The notes: generated from the letters alone by a model not told the origin. Shown: positions 17,279-28,047, counted from the stretch's first letter. The stretch is 64,000 nt of DNA from Sulfurivirga caldicuralii (GCF_900141795.1 NZ_FSRE01000003.1:1-64000), one strand, 5' to 3'. Numbers and translations: made by a program.

Positions 17279-17909
17279 TGTTGACGGCCTCCTGAATGTG
17301 CTGAACCAGTTCACGAATCATGTCGTGCTTGAGCTTGTAGGCGTGCTGATTGACGATCAGCCGCGAGGAAATGTCGGCGATGTGTTCCATGGGCGCCAGC
17401 CCATTGGCCTTGAGGGTGTTGCCGGTGTCCACCAGATCCACAATCACGTCTGACAGCCCCACCAGCGGGGCCAGCTCCATGGAGCCGTACAGTTTGATCA
17501 ACTCCACCTGCTCGCCCTTCTCGGCAAAATAGCGCTGTGCAGAGCGCACGTACTTGGTGGCGACACGCAGGCGGTGTCCCGCCGGCGTAAAGCCTGGCTG
17601 TCCCGCCACCATCAGACGGCACCTGGCAATGCCCAGATCCACCAGCTCATAGAGGTTTTCGCCCTCGATCTCCATGAGCACGTCCTTGCCGGCCACACCC
17701 AGGTCAGCCGTGCCGTAGTTGACATAGGTGGGTGCATCGGTGGCGCGCACTGCCAGCAGCTTGATATGGGGCTGGTTGGTATCCAGAATCAGTTTGCGGC
17801 TGCTGTCCGGATCGTCCAGCGGATGAATGTCCGCCGCCGCCAGCAGCGGGAGGGTTTCCTTGAGAATGCGCCCCTTGGAAAGCGCGATGGTAAGTGTATT
17901 CTGAGCCAT
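17271..17909 (-). CDS. hisG: ATP phosphoribosyltransferase, short form
   Basis: HisG catalyses the first committed step of histidine synthesis, ATP plus PRPP. At 212 residues it is the short form (HisG-S), lacking the C-terminal regulatory domain of the roughly 300-residue long form. Typical segments are TIALSKGRI at the start and a PRPP-binding region [15 protein letters not shown]. Short-form HisG needs the HisRS-like partner HisZ for activity and feedback control; no hisZ is in this window, so it must lie elsewhere. Confidence 0.94.
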   Translation of the reverse strand: MAQNTLTIALSKGRILKETLPLLAAADIHPLDDPDSSRKLILDTNQPHIKLLAVRATDAPTYVNYGTADLGVAGKDVLMEIEGENLYELVDLGIARCRLMVAGQPGFTPAGHRLRVATKYVRSAQRYFAEKGEQVELIKLYGSMELAPLVGLSDVIVDLVDTGNTLKANGLAPMEHIADISSRLIVNQHAYKLKHDMIRELVQHIQEAVNNG

Positions 17910-17912
17910 GTT

Positions 17913-19392
<1,480 letters not shown>

Positions 19393-19413
19393 GATGGCCT
19401 CTTGTTTTCAAGA

Positions 19414-20175
19414 CTAATTTTTTATTTTAACCCCGCGCACCAGCAAATACAGGTTGATCGCGGACACCACCAGCAAAAAGGACAGCGTCACGGCCAGGCT
19501 CGTCCATACCGACACATCGCTGTGCAGGAAAAAGCCGTAGCGGAAGCCGTCCACCATGTAGAAGAAGGGGTTGAACTGCGACAACTGCTGCCATAGCGGC
19601 GGCAAGGAGTGAATGGAATAGAACACCCCGGCCAGAAAGGTCAGCGGCACCACAACAAAATTCTGAAAGGCGGCCAGATGATCGTATTTATCCGAGAGGA
19701 TACCGGCCAGCAGCCCCAGCCCACCCATTACGGCGGCACTGAGCACGGCAAAGACAAGCACCCATGCAAGTGACTGCCAGTACAGATCATACCCCAGCCA
19801 TCCGACCACGAACACGCCCAGCCCCACCACCAGCCCCCTCACGATGGCGGCCGCAACGAAGGCCAGGTAAATCTCCAGTGGCGACAGCGGCGACAGCAGA
19901 ATGAAGGTCAGGTTGCCGTGCATTTTCGACTGGATCAGGCTGGAGGAACTGTTGGAGAAGGCGTTCTGCATCAACGTCAGCATGACCAGCCCCGGAATCA
20001 GGAAGGTACCATAGTCCAGGTTGTCGAACTGCACGCCCCCTTCGTCCAGCAGATGGCCGAAAATGAGCAGATACAGCAGCGTCGTGACCACCGGGGCCAG
20101 CACCGTCTGAATGAATACCGACCAGAAACGGCGCACCTCTTTGTAGAGCAGCGTCCAGGTTCCCGCCCAGTTCAT
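19414..20175 (-). CDS. ABC-2 type transporter permease (YadH-like)
   Basis: This 253-residue inner-membrane protein has six hydrophobic segments and the ABC-2 family pattern. It begins NWAGTWTLLYKEVRRFWSVF and continues QTVLAPVVTTLLYLLIFGHL; further in are NAFSNSSSSLIQSKMHGNL and FNPFFYMVDGFRYGF. With the ATPase encoded upstream it forms an exporter of the YadGH type, whose substrate is not established. A 4-base overlap couples the two. Confidence 0.88.
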   Translation of the reverse strand: MNWAGTWTLLYKEVRRFWSVFIQTVLAPVVTTLLYLLIFGHLLDEGGVQFDNLDYGTFLIPGLVMLTLMQNAFSNSSSSLIQSKMHGNLTFILLSPLSPLEIYLAFVAAAIVRGLVVGLGVFVVGWLGYDLYWQSLAWVLVFAVLSAAVMGGLGLLAGILSDKYDHLAAFQNFVVVPLTFLAGVFYSIHSLPPLWQQLSQFNPFFYMVDGFRYGFFLHSDVSVWTSLAVTLSFLLVVSAINLYLLVRGVKIKN

Positions 20176-21086
20176 GTGTGCGTCTCCTGAGTAAGGGAGA
20201 GAAACACCTGCTCGAGACTGGCACGCTGGCTGCGCAGATCCTTCACATCCAGATGACTGCGCTGCACCCAGTCGAGAAAATCCGCCATGGGCACATCCCG
20301 CTCAACGCGAAAACGCAGCAGGTCGCCTTGGCGCTGCTCCAGTCGCGCGCTCAGTTCCGAGCACAATTCGGCCACCTCATTCGTTTCCAACTCAATATAG
20401 CGCCATGGATGAGCCGCCAGCAGTTCTTCCTTGGAAGCCACCGTCAACAGCTCGCCGTGATCGATAATGGCGATGCGATCGCACAGCGCCTCGGCTTCCT
20501 GCAGGTAGTGGGTGGTCAGCACGATGGTCATGCCCTGCGCATGCAGCTCCTGCGCAAACGCCCACAGACTCTGGCGCAGGCCCACATCCACGCCTGCCGT
20601 CGGCTCGTCCAGCACCAGCACCTTGGGATGGTGCACCAGCGCCATGGCGATGAGTACGCGTCGCTTCATGCCCCCGGAGAGCTGATGCGTCTTCACGTCC
20701 GCCTTGTCCGTCAGCGCCAGCCGCTCCAGCAGCTCATCGATCCATGCCGCCTGAGCACGGCCCCGCAAACCGAAATAACCGGACTGAATGCGCAGCAACT
20801 CGCGCACCGAGAAAAACGGTTCGTCGATCAGTTCCTGCGGCACCACCCCCAGCAGGCGGCGTGTGTGCCGATACTCGCGCACCACATCGTGGCCCAGCAC
20901 TTCGATGCAGCCGTGCGTCAGATTCACCAGCCCCGCCATGGCATTGATCATGGTGGATTTACCGGCGCCGTTATGCCCCAGCAGACCGAAGAAGCTGCCC
21001 TGCGGGATTTCAAGCGTGATCTCCTTGAGCGCGCACAGATCACCGTAGCACTTGCGCACCCGCTGAAAACTGACGGCCGCGGTCAT
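20172..21086 (-). CDS. ABC transporter ATPase (YadG-like)
   Basis: This 304-residue ATPase has Walker A GHNGAGKST, signature LSGGMKRRV, Walker B VLVLDEPTAGVD and the H-loop in VLTTHYLQEAE. The C-terminal 80 residues form the regulatory extension seen in YadG/CcmA-like exporters. It overlaps both mlaB upstream and the permease gene downstream by 4 bases. Insertion of this pair between mlaB and ibaG suggests an envelope role, but that is inference from context. Confidence 0.9.
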   Translation of the reverse strand: MTAAVSFQRVRKCYGDLCALKEITLEIPQGSFFGLLGHNGAGKSTMINAMAGLVNLTHGCIEVLGHDVVREYRHTRRLLGVVPQELIDEPFFSVRELLRIQSGYFGLRGRAQAAWIDELLERLALTDKADVKTHQLSGGMKRRVLIAMALVHHPKVLVLDEPTAGVDVGLRQSLWAFAQELHAQGMTIVLTTHYLQEAEALCDRIAIIDHGELLTVASKEELLAAHPWRYIELETNEVAELCSELSARLEQRQGDLLRFRVERDVPMADFLDWVQRSHLDVKDLRSQRASLEQVFLSLTQETHT

Positions 21087-21394
21087 GAGGCAGGTTCAGA
21101 AGGACTAAAACGCAGGAAATCCAGCTCGTAGAGGCGCGCAAGCGTGCGCAGGTTTTCAGGCGGGTTTTCAAAAGTCGGGGACCCCCCACCCGCCAGTGGA
21201 CATAGCGCCAGCAGCCAGGCCAGCGCACTGCTGTCCACGCGTTCAACCGCCTGCAGATCCACGCGGCGCAAGGGCGGTGAAAGGTTTTGCAGCGCGGCAT
21301 ACAGCGACGGCACAGTTTCCAGCGTCAGCGGGCCGCTCACATACAGGCGATCCGCCACCTGCGCAAGCTGATTACGCACGGGTTCACTGGCCAT
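21083..21394 (-). CDS. mlaB: MlaB-like STAS protein with a repeat-derived loop
   Basis: MlaB is the cytoplasmic STAS-domain subunit of the MlaFEDB phospholipid transporter. The 103-residue product has LYVSGPLTLETVPSLYAAL, then the STAS-type strand/helix VDLQAVERVDSSALAWLLAL, then LARLYELDFLRF. Between them, GGGSPTF is encoded by copy 3 of the dispersed repeat. It falls in the loop before a predicted helix (NPPENLRTLARL), so the fold could tolerate it. The ATG at 21394 (MASEP) is preferred; it overlaps mlaC by 11 bases. Confidence 0.8.
   Translation of the reverse strand: MASEPVRNQLAQVADRLYVSGPLTLETVPSLYAALQNLSPPLRRVDLQAVERVDSSALAWLLALCPLAGGGSPTFENPPENLRTLARLYELDFLRFSPSEPAS
21165..21187 (+). 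repeat. Dispersed repeat copy 3 (inside mlaB)
   Basis: TTTTCAAAAGTCGGGGACCCCCC on the plus strand contains the invariant 16-bp core. mlaB is on the minus strand, so the gene reads it in the opposite direction (as GGSPTFE), unlike copies 1 and 5. Confidence 0.85.
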
Positions 21395-22037
21395 GGTCTT
21401 GCGCGGACTGCGCATCGCTCTGCTCGAGGAAGGCACGATTCTTGATCTCCATTTCCTCGATCACCTCATCAATACCCATCTTCTGCAGCTCGCTGTTGAA
21501 TACCTTGCGGTAGTTGAGCAGCAGGCTGATGTTTTCAGCCACCACATCGTAAATTTTCCAGGCATTGGCATCCTTGTCCCAGTAAACACGATAGACCACC
21601 TTGGCATCAGTGCCATCGGCCCGGCGAACTTTTTGCTCTACTGAATAGCGGCCACGCTGGCCGGGCACCACCTTTTCCACTTGCATTGCCTGAATCTGCA
21701 GATGCAGCAGGGTATTGGCATAGCTGCGCAGCAGCATGTCCTGGAAAGCCTTTACAAAACGCTGCTGCTGTTGCGGCGTGGCACTGCGCCAGTGGCGCCC
21801 CATGACATATTTGGCCATTTTGGCCACCGCAACATGGGGCAGGACCTCCTTTTCGGCGAAGGCCTTGAGCGCGCGGTGATCCTGTTTGAATATTTCGCGG
21901 TTGGCTTCTAGCTTTTTCCACAGGGTGTGGGTAAGCTGATCAATGAAAGCACCTGGGTCCTGCTGCGGCTGCGCCTGAGCAATGGATACCAGCAGCAGCC
22001 CCAACCCGATCACCCATGTCTTCAGCCAGTTTTTCAT
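21384..22037 (-). CDS. mlaC: Periplasmic phospholipid-binding protein MlaC
   Basis: MlaC shuttles phospholipids between the outer-membrane MlaA complex and the inner-membrane MlaFEDB complex. The 217-residue precursor has a signal peptide (MKNWLKTWVIGLGLLLVSIAQA). The body is MlaC/Ttg2D-like, including HVAVAKMAKYVMGRHWRSAT, then FVKAFQDMLLRSYANTL, and near the end WKIYDVVAENISLLLNYR. It overlaps mlaD by 4 bases. The mlaA gene is not in the window. Confidence 0.94.
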   Translation of the reverse strand: MKNWLKTWVIGLGLLLVSIAQAQPQQDPGAFIDQLTHTLWKKLEANREIFKQDHRALKAFAEKEVLPHVAVAKMAKYVMGRHWRSATPQQQQRFVKAFQDMLLRSYANTLLHLQIQAMQVEKVVPGQRGRYSVEQKVRRADGTDAKVVYRVYWDKDANAWKIYDVVAENISLLLNYRKVFNSELQKMGIDEVIEEMEIKNRAFLEQSDAQSAQDHGQ

Positions 22038-22507
22038 TGCTTGTCTCCACTGTCCGTAAGCTTGACCATCAGCTGACCGATAAGGTTTTCCAGCACCAGA
22101 GCAGACTGCGTCATCTCAATTTCATCTTCATCTGCCAGATACTGGTCATCGCCTCCCGGCTCAAGGCCGATGTACTGATCCCCCAGCAGGCCACTGGTGA
22201 GAATTGAGGCCGAGGTATCCAGCGGCAACTGATAGGCCTTGTCGATCTTCATGGTCACCAGCGCGCGATAATTGCTCTTGTCGACGCCGATACTGGCCAC
22301 CCGCCCGATGACCACACCGCTGAGTTTCACCGGTGCACGCACCTTCAGCCCGCCGATATTGTCGAAATGGGCCTTGAGCGTATAGGTCGGCCGATCCTGC
22401 GCCATGTCAGCAAAATTGCTTACCTTCATGGCGATCACGAACAGCGAAATAATGCTGAACAGCACCAGAATGCCGACACCGATTTCGATTTTTGCCTGCT
22501 TGCCCAT
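22034..22507 (-). CDS. mlaD: MCE-domain protein MlaD
   Basis: MlaD is the single-pass inner-membrane protein whose MCE domain forms a hexameric ring for phospholipid passage. The 157-residue protein has one N-terminal membrane segment (IEIGVGILVLFSIISLFVIA), the MCE core (LKAHFDNIGGLKVRAPVKLS) and the GLLGDQYIGLEPGGDD segment. The hydrophobic end LENLIGQLMVKL is also typical. It lies 9 bases after mlaE. Confidence 0.95.
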   Translation of the reverse strand: MGKQAKIEIGVGILVLFSIISLFVIAMKVSNFADMAQDRPTYTLKAHFDNIGGLKVRAPVKLSGVVIGRVASIGVDKSNYRALVTMKIDKAYQLPLDTSASILTSGLLGDQYIGLEPGGDDQYLADEDEIEMTQSALVLENLIGQLMVKLTDSGDKQ

Positions 22508-22516
22508 TGCGTATCC

Positions 22517-23293
22517 TCAGTTAAACATCAGTGCGGTAAGTATGAAATCCAGCCCCAACACGCCCAGCGAGCCGTGCACCACCGTGCGGGTGGTGGCATA
22601 GCTGACCCCTTCCGAAGTGGGCGCTGTCTCACTGCCCTGAAACAGAGCCACCACGGCGATCAACAACGCGAAGGCAACCGACTTGATCATGCCGTTGACC
22701 ACGTCTTCACGCCAGTCCACATGGGCATGCATCTGCGACCAGAAGGCGCCGTCGTCCACACCCAGCCAGCCCACGGCCACCAGCCAGCCGCCCCAGATCC
22801 CCAGTGCGATAAAGATCAGCGTCAACAGCGGCAGGGTGATCAATACCGCCATAAAGCGGGGGGCATAGATAAATTTCAGCGGATCCACCGCCATCATTTC
22901 CAGCGCGGACAGCTGCTCTGTTGAACGCATCAGGCCGATTTCGGCTGTCAGTGCCGAGCCCGCGCGACCCACAAACAGCAGCGCCGCCACCACCGGCCCC
23001 AGCTCACGCAACAGGGAGAGCGCCGTCATGGTGCCCACGGCCTCTTCCGAGTTGTAGTCCACCAGCACGTTGTAGCCCTGCAGCCCCAGCACCATGCCGA
23101 CAAACAGCCCCGCCGTCATGATGATGGGCAGAGAAAGCGTGCCCACATTGAAGGTCTGCTTGACCAGCAGACTGACCCGCCAAATGGCATAGGGCAACGC
23201 GGGCAGCAGCGACAGCAGGAACAGCCCCAGCCGCCCGGCACTGCGTGTCAGATTAATGCCCCATGCGCCCAGCTGCTGCAGTGCTTTCAGCAT
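22517..23293 (-). CDS. mlaE: Phospholipid transporter permease MlaE
   Basis: MlaE is the membrane subunit that binds phospholipid in the MlaFEDB complex. The 258-residue protein has about five membrane segments and the family-defining stretch [20 protein letters not shown], followed by [20 protein letters not shown]. The start overlaps the end of mlaF by 7 bases. Full length for the family. Confidence 0.95.
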   Translation of the reverse strand: MLKALQQLGAWGINLTRSAGRLGLFLLSLLPALPYAIWRVSLLVKQTFNVGTLSLPIIMTAGLFVGMVLGLQGYNVLVDYNSEEAVGTMTALSLLRELGPVVAALLFVGRAGSALTAEIGLMRSTEQLSALEMMAVDPLKFIYAPRFMAVLITLPLLTLIFIALGIWGGWLVAVGWLGVDDGAFWSQMHAHVDWREDVVNGMIKSVAFALLIAVVALFQGSETAPTSEGVSYATTRTVVHGSLGVLGLDFILTALMFN

Positions 23294-24081
23294 AGCCCCA
23301 GCTCCTCGGCATAGGCCGGCGCGGGATAGTGGAACGGCACCGGCCCGTCAGGCAGGCCATTAAGGAACTGGCGCACATAGGGCTGTTCACTCTGTGCCAC
23401 TTCCTCCGCCGCACCCTCGGCCACCACTCGGCCCTCGGAAATGACATACACGTAATGGGCGATACTCATCACCTCCTGCACGTCGTGAGAAACCACGATA
23501 CTGGTCAGGCCCAGGCTTTCGTTGAGGCGCTGGATCAGTTTCAGCAAAACACCCATGGTGATGGGGTCCTGCCCCACGAAGGGTTCGTCATACATGACCA
23601 CTTCCGGATCCATGGCAATGGCGCGCGCCAGAGCCACGCGGCGGGCCATGCCCCCGGAGAGTTCGGACGCCATCAAGTGCCTGGCGCCGCGCAGACCAAC
23701 GGCCTGCAGTTTCATCAGCACCAGCTTTTCGATCAGCACTTCCGGCAACTTCGTATGCTCGCGCAGCGGAAAGGCCACATTGTCAAATACATTGAGATCC
23801 GTGAGCAGTGCCCCGCTCTGAAACAGCATCCCCATGCGCTGGCGCAGCCTGAACAGTTCTCCGCGGCGCAGGGCATGAACATCCTGACCATCAAACAGAA
23901 TACGGCCTGAATCCGGGGTCAACTGGCCGGCGATGAGCTTGAGCAGTGTCGTCTTGCCTGTGCCGCTGGGCCCCATGATCGCCGTGATCTGCCCTTCGCG
24001 GATGGTCAGCGACAGCCCATCGAAGATTCGCCGCGCACCGCGGGAAAAGGTCAGGTTATCCACATCGATCAGGGTTCGCAT
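23287..24081 (-). CDS. mlaF: Phospholipid transporter ATPase MlaF
   Basis: MlaF is the cytoplasmic ATPase of the MlaFEDB system, which keeps lipid asymmetry in the outer membrane. The 264-residue protein has Walker [10 protein letters not shown], signature LSGGMARRV, Walker [13 protein letters not shown] and switch His in [11 protein letters not shown]. The short C-terminal tail after the ATPase domain is the part that contacts the neighbouring subunit in E. coli. It overlaps the upstream gene by one base. Confidence 0.95.
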   Translation of the reverse strand: MRTLIDVDNLTFSRGARRIFDGLSLTIREGQITAIMGPSGTGKTTLLKLIAGQLTPDSGRILFDGQDVHALRRGELFRLRQRMGMLFQSGALLTDLNVFDNVAFPLREHTKLPEVLIEKLVLMKLQAVGLRGARHLMASELSGGMARRVALARAIAMDPEVVMYDEPFVGQDPITMGVLLKLIQRLNESLGLTSIVVSHDVQEVMSIAHYVYVISEGRVVAEGAAEEVAQSEQPYVRQFLNGLPDGPVPFHYPAPAYAEELGLC

Positions 24082-24659
24082 CAGAGGCCCAGCAGCTCCA
24101 CCAGCTGTTTAAACTGTTTAAGTTGGGCAATATTAGCGCAGCCCTGCACCACAATAAAGGGCGCACCGCTGTTTTTGTCCGGCAGTGATGCGGCAAAGTC
24201 CTCCAGCAGCCTGCGCTGCGCCTTCAGGTCCTGCGGCAGCACTTCCACGACCCCCAGCGGCGCACCGCTCAACGCCTGCCACTGCCACTCGCCCTGCGCG
24301 ACAGCCCCTTTGCAGGTCACGCCCACGTATTCCGGCAATGCGGGACACGCCCCCTCCAGCACCAGCACCCCCACCTCGGTCGCGCCGTCCTGTTCAAGTT
24401 GCGCCAAGCCTGCGAGCAGACGCTCGTGAATGGATGCATCCCCTCCCAGCCACTCAAAACCAATCCAGCGCAGGGTGTCTGCACTCTCCGCAAACGCTTC
24501 CCAGCCATCAACACCCCAACTGGCCCACTGCGCCTGGGGCACCAGCAGGGCCGAAAACGCATTGGCATAGTAGTCCAGCTGCCACTCTTCCGGCAGATCC
24601 TCGGGATAATAGTCCTGACACGCCCAGCCACGCGCGCCCACCTCGATGTTCTCAAGCAT
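24081..24659 (-). CDS. Conserved hypothetical protein, DUF72-like N-terminus
   Basis: This 192-residue cytoplasmic protein has no signal peptide or membrane segment. Its N-terminus (VGARGWACQDYYPEDLPEEW followed by LDYYANAF) recalls the DUF72 pattern GTSGW-YPHW-FYP-LP-LEYYA, but the protein is shorter than the usual 240-290 residues and the rest is not clearly DUF72. Trp and acidic residues are frequent. It is the first gene of the mla run, with AGAGGAG before the ATG, and shares one base with mlaF. Its role is unknown. Confidence 0.72.
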   Translation of the reverse strand: MLENIEVGARGWACQDYYPEDLPEEWQLDYYANAFSALLVPQAQWASWGVDGWEAFAESADTLRWIGFEWLGGDASIHERLLAGLAQLEQDGATEVGVLVLEGACPALPEYVGVTCKGAVAQGEWQWQALSGAPLGVVEVLPQDLKAQRRLLEDFAASLPDKNSGAPFIVVQGCANIAQLKQFKQLVELLGL

Positions 24660-24730
24660 AAACTGGTCTCCTCTTGTTTATTCATATTCACTATAATAAT
24701 TTTCTTTTATACCCTATATTGCGATTGATT

Positions 24731-25726
24731 ATGACTGAACTGCTTCTCCCTGCCCTTGCCCTGATCGTTGGCCTTGCCCTGCTAGTGAAGAGTGCCGACG
24801 CCTTCATCGAAGGGGCGGCCAGCGTCGCAGTGCATCACAACGTCAATCCGCTTATTGTCGGGGTCGTCGTACTGGGCTTCGGCACGTCCATGCCGGAAGT
24901 CATCGTCTCCATTCTGGCGGCGCTGGACCATGCACCCGAGCTGGCCGTGGGTAATGCCATCGGCTCCAATATCGCCAATATCGGCCTGGTACTGGGCACC
25001 ACGATCCTGATCGCACCGCTGGCGGTGCGCTCTCAGGTGCTCAAGCGGGAAATGCCGCTTCTGGTGGGTGTAACGGTACTGGTTGGCCTGCTGTTGCTGG
25101 ATGGCATGCTCAGCCGGCTTGACGGCCTGCTTCTGCTGCTCGGCCTGGTGGGCGCCATGGGCTGGATGATCTATCTGAATCGCCATGCGTCCGCGAGCGA
25201 TCCGCTGGAGCAGGAAACCGAAGAGGAGCTGGAGGAACTGGCCCGGCTGACACCTGCAAAGGCGTGGCTGTATACCCTGGGCGGCCTCGTCGTGCTCATG
25301 CTGTCTGCACGCATGATGGTATGGGGGGCGGTGGAAATCGCGCACTACTATCACGTATCTGAAGCGATTATCGGCCTGACCATCGTCGCCATCGGCACCA
25401 GCCTGCCCGAGCTGGCTGCCGGCATCTCCGCAGCCCGCAAGAACGAGGCAGACCTGATGGTGGGCAACGTGCTGGGCTCCAACCTGTTCAACCTGCTCGC
25501 CGTCATGGCCATGCCGGCGCTCATCTACCCCGCCCGCCTCAATGCGGACATCATCACCCGCGACTACCCCATCATGCTGGGCTTTACCCTGGCCATGCTG
25601 CTGTTTGCCCTGCCACTGGGCAAGCGACCCGCTCGCCTTAATCGCATTGAAGGGTGGGTACTGCTGTTGGCATTTTTTGCCTACCTGTTTATGCTGTATC
25701 TGGCCATTCAAGGAACCCGCCCATGA
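24731..25726 (+). CDS. yrbG: Calcium/sodium antiporter family protein (YrbG-like)
   Basis: This 331-residue inner-membrane protein is an inverted duplication of the Ca/Na exchanger fold. The two alpha repeats are visible as VVLGFGTSMPEVIVSI and VAIGTSLPELAAGISA, each followed by a GN-x-GSN motif (VGNAIGSNIANIGLVLG and VGNVLGSNLFNLLAVM). A Glu-rich cytoplasmic loop sits between the halves. The ATG at 24731 opens the lpt-side run. The 71-bp divergent region upstream is AT-rich and holds TATAAT at 24692-24697 without a clear -35. The gene has no proven role in LPS export despite its location. Confidence 0.92.
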   Translation: MTELLLPALALIVGLALLVKSADAFIEGAASVAVHHNVNPLIVGVVVLGFGTSMPEVIVSILAALDHAPELAVGNAIGSNIANIGLVLGTTILIAPLAVRSQVLKREMPLLVGVTVLVGLLLLDGMLSRLDGLLLLLGLVGAMGWMIYLNRHASASDPLEQETEEELEELARLTPAKAWLYTLGGLVVLMLSARMMVWGAVEIAHYYHVSEAIIGLTIVAIGTSLPELAAGISAARKNEADLMVGNVLGSNLFNLLAVMAMPALIYPARLNADIITRDYPIMLGFTLAMLLFALPLGKRPARLNRIEGWVLLLAFFAYLFMLYLAIQGTRP

Positions 25727-26256
25727 CCATGAACCCTTCCCTGCATGAACGCGCCGCACGCATCCGCCTGGTGGTACTGGATGTGGATGGCGTACTCACC
25801 GACAACCGCCTCTTTTACGGCGACAACGGCGTGGAATACAAATCCTTCTATACCCGTGATGGCCATGGCATGGTACTGTTGCGCCAGGCAGGCATCGATC
25901 TCGGCATCATTACCGGTCGCGAGTCCGAACTGGTCACCCGACGCATGAACGACCTGAAGGTCAAGTACGTTTATCAGGGCGTACCGGACAAGTTGCCCAG
26001 CTTTGAACATCTGATGGCCGAGTGTGGTCTGCAGCCCGAGGAGGTGGCCTACATGGGTGACGACATTCTCGACCTGCCTCTGCTGCGGCGCGTCGGGCTG
26101 GCCGCCATGCCGGCAGACGGTGAACCGAGCATCCGCCCCTATGTGCACTTTACCAGCCACCACCCTGGCGGGCGCGGTGCCGTGCGCGAGCTGTGCGAGC
26201 TGATTCTCAAGGCGCAGGGCAAGTGGGACGATGTCATGGACTTCTACCTACGCTGA
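25723..26256 (+). CDS. kdsC: KDO 8-phosphate phosphatase KdsC
   Basis: KdsC hydrolyses KDO-8-phosphate to KDO for LPS inner core synthesis. It is a HAD-family C0 phosphatase of 177 residues with motif I VLDVDGVLTDNR, motif II IITGRES, the lysine region PDKLPSFEHL and motif III MGDDILDLPLL. The ATG overlaps the yrbG stop (ATGA). The kdsD gene, which usually lies between yrbG and kdsC in gammaproteobacteria, is absent here. Confidence 0.95.
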   Translation: MTMNPSLHERAARIRLVVLDVDGVLTDNRLFYGDNGVEYKSFYTRDGHGMVLLRQAGIDLGIITGRESELVTRRMNDLKVKYVYQGVPDKLPSFEHLMAECGLQPEEVAYMGDDILDLPLLRRVGLAAMPADGEPSIRPYVHFTSHHPGGRGAVRELCELILKAQGKWDDVMDFYLR

Positions 26257-26259
26257 GGC

Positions 26260-26814
26260 ATGAAGGGTCTGCGCATACCTCGCCCCCTCATCTGGCTGCT
26301 TCTGGCCTTGGCGGCGGGGGTGCTGGTTTGGTTCAACAGCCACCACGAAGGCGACTCAGTTGATAAAAATAAAACGCCTACGCCCACCAACCCTGACTGG
26401 ATCGCACACAATGCCAGTACCTGGCGGATCGATCTGGCGGAACAGGAGCAATTTTTTGTGGAAGCCGAGCAGACCACCCACTGGAAGAAGGCCAACCTCA
26501 CCGATCTGAAGCACCCACGCGGCTGGTTGGCAAAGCCAGATGCCGCCTACGACTTTGAGGCCGTGCTGGGTCGTACCGACCCGATTCGGGTTCACCTGCA
26601 GGGAAATGCCCGCATCCGCCAGCTCGAACCGCAGGCGCTCAGCCTGCAGAGTGAACGACTGGATTATGCCCGCGAAACACGCCTGCTCACCACGCCTGCC
26701 CCCGTTCGCCTCAGCAGCGAAAAGGGCTGGACCACCGGCGTCGGTTTACAATGGTGGCTCGCTGCCAAGCGCCTGATTATCCAACGGGAGGTTCATACCC
26801 ACTATGCGCCCTGA
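26260..26814 (+). CDS. lptC: LPS export protein LptC
   Basis: LptC is a bitopic inner-membrane protein whose periplasmic beta-jellyroll receives LPS from LptB2FG and passes it to LptA. The 184-residue protein has one N-terminal membrane segment (PLIWLLLALAAGVLVWF). Its beta-rich domain contains WKKANLTDLKHPRGW-like and QALSLQSERLDY segments. Similarity in this family is weak, and the call rests partly on position between kdsC and lptA. It overlaps lptA by 11 bases. Confidence 0.88.
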   Translation: MKGLRIPRPLIWLLLALAAGVLVWFNSHHEGDSVDKNKTPTPTNPDWIAHNASTWRIDLAEQEQFFVEAEQTTHWKKANLTDLKHPRGWLAKPDAAYDFEAVLGRTDPIRVHLQGNARIRQLEPQALSLQSERLDYARETRLLTTPAPVRLSSEKGWTTGVGLQWWLAAKRLIIQREVHTHYAP

Positions 26815-27325
26815 CATGCTTCTGGCCGCCCTGCTGCTGACGCTCAGCGTTGTTGTAGCCCATGCCGAACCCACAGCACAACAGGATCCCGATGCGAAGC
26901 AGCCCATCGACATTCTTGCCGACCACCTGGAAGCACGTCAGAAGGACGGTTTCAGTCGCTATACCGGCCATGTCGTCGTCACCCAGGGCAGCTTCCGTCT
27001 ACAGGGGGACACCCTGGACGTCTATTTCGAAAACGGCCAGATCAGCCGCGCCATTGCCCATGGCAAGCCGGCCCACTTCCGCAAGAAAAGCCCACGCGAC
27101 GGCCGACTAATCACGGGACACGCGCTGACCATTACCTACAGCCTGAAGCCACACAAGCATCTCCTCTTGGAAGGCAACGCCGTCGTCACGCAGGCCAGCG
27201 GCGAAACCATACGCGGCGCCCGCCTGGACTACGATCTTGAACAGGAAACCCTGCAGGCGCATGGCGACAGGAAACAGCGCGTACACCTGACCATTCCCCC
27301 CCAGCAGGACACGTCCGCGCCATGA
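26804..27325 (+). CDS. lptA: LPS periplasmic bridge protein LptA
   Basis: LptA forms the periplasmic bridge that carries LPS to LptDE. The 173-residue precursor has a signal peptide ending VVAHA. The OstA-like domain includes [18 protein letters not shown], then [20 protein letters not shown], and [20 protein letters not shown]. Full length for the family. It overlaps lptC by 11 and lptB by 4 bases. Confidence 0.94.
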   Translation: MRPDMLLAALLLTLSVVVAHAEPTAQQDPDAKQPIDILADHLEARQKDGFSRYTGHVVVTQGSFRLQGDTLDVYFENGQISRAIAHGKPAHFRKKSPRDGRLITGHALTITYSLKPHKHLLLEGNAVVTQASGETIRGARLDYDLEQETLQAHGDRKQRVHLTIPPQQDTSAP

Positions 27326-28047
27326 GCCACTTCTACGCCCGCAACCTGGCGAAACGCTACCGCAAGCGCACCGTGGTCAAGGCGGTGGACATTGACGTAT
27401 ACAGCGGCCAAGTCGTGGGCCTGCTGGGGCCCAACGGTGCAGGCAAGACCACCACCTTTTACATGATGATGGGCCTGGTTCCCACTGACAAGGGACAGAT
27501 TTTCATCGATGACCGGGAGATCACCGATGCGCCCATCCATGTGCGCGCCCGTGCCGGCATCGGTTATTTGCCGCAGGAAGCCTCCGTATTCCGCCGCCTG
27601 ACCGTACGGGAAAACATACTCGCCATTCTGGAAATGCGCCCGGAACTCACCCGAGCGGATCGCGAGGCGAAGCTGACCGACCTGCTCGACTGGCTGCAGA
27701 TTGCACACATCGAAGATCAGCCCGGGCAGGCCCTCTCGGGTGGCGAGCGCCGTCGCGTGGAAATCGCCCGTGCACTGGCTGCCGAGCCGCGCTTTATTCT
27801 GTTGGATGAACCCTTCGCCGGCGTGGACCCCATTTCCGTCAAGGAGATCCAGTCCATCATCGAGCAACTCAAGCAGGAAGGCATCGGCATTCTCATCACT
27901 GACCACAATGTGCGTGAAACCCTGTCGGTATGCGACACCGCCTACATCCTCGCCGATGGCCATATCCTCGCTCAGGGAAGCCCGACGGACATTCTTGCCA
28001 ACCAAGCCGTGCGCGACCATTATCTGGGCCACGATTTCCGCGTATAG
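27322..28047 (+). CDS. lptB: LPS export ATPase LptB
   Basis: LptB is the cytoplasmic ATPase that powers LPS extraction with LptFG. The 241-residue protein has Walker [10 protein letters not shown], the LptB-typical [17 protein letters not shown], signature [16 protein letters not shown], Walker [14 protein letters not shown] and the H-loop in [11 protein letters not shown]. In many relatives rpoN follows lptB; here hpf follows, with its own promoter. Confidence 0.97.
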   Translation: MSHFYARNLAKRYRKRTVVKAVDIDVYSGQVVGLLGPNGAGKTTTFYMMMGLVPTDKGQIFIDDREITDAPIHVRARAGIGYLPQEASVFRRLTVRENILAILEMRPELTRADREAKLTDLLDWLQIAHIEDQPGQALSGGERRRVEIARALAAEPRFILLDEPFAGVDPISVKEIQSIIEQLKQEGIGILITDHNVRETLSVCDTAYILADGHILAQGSPTDILANQAVRDHYLGHDFRV

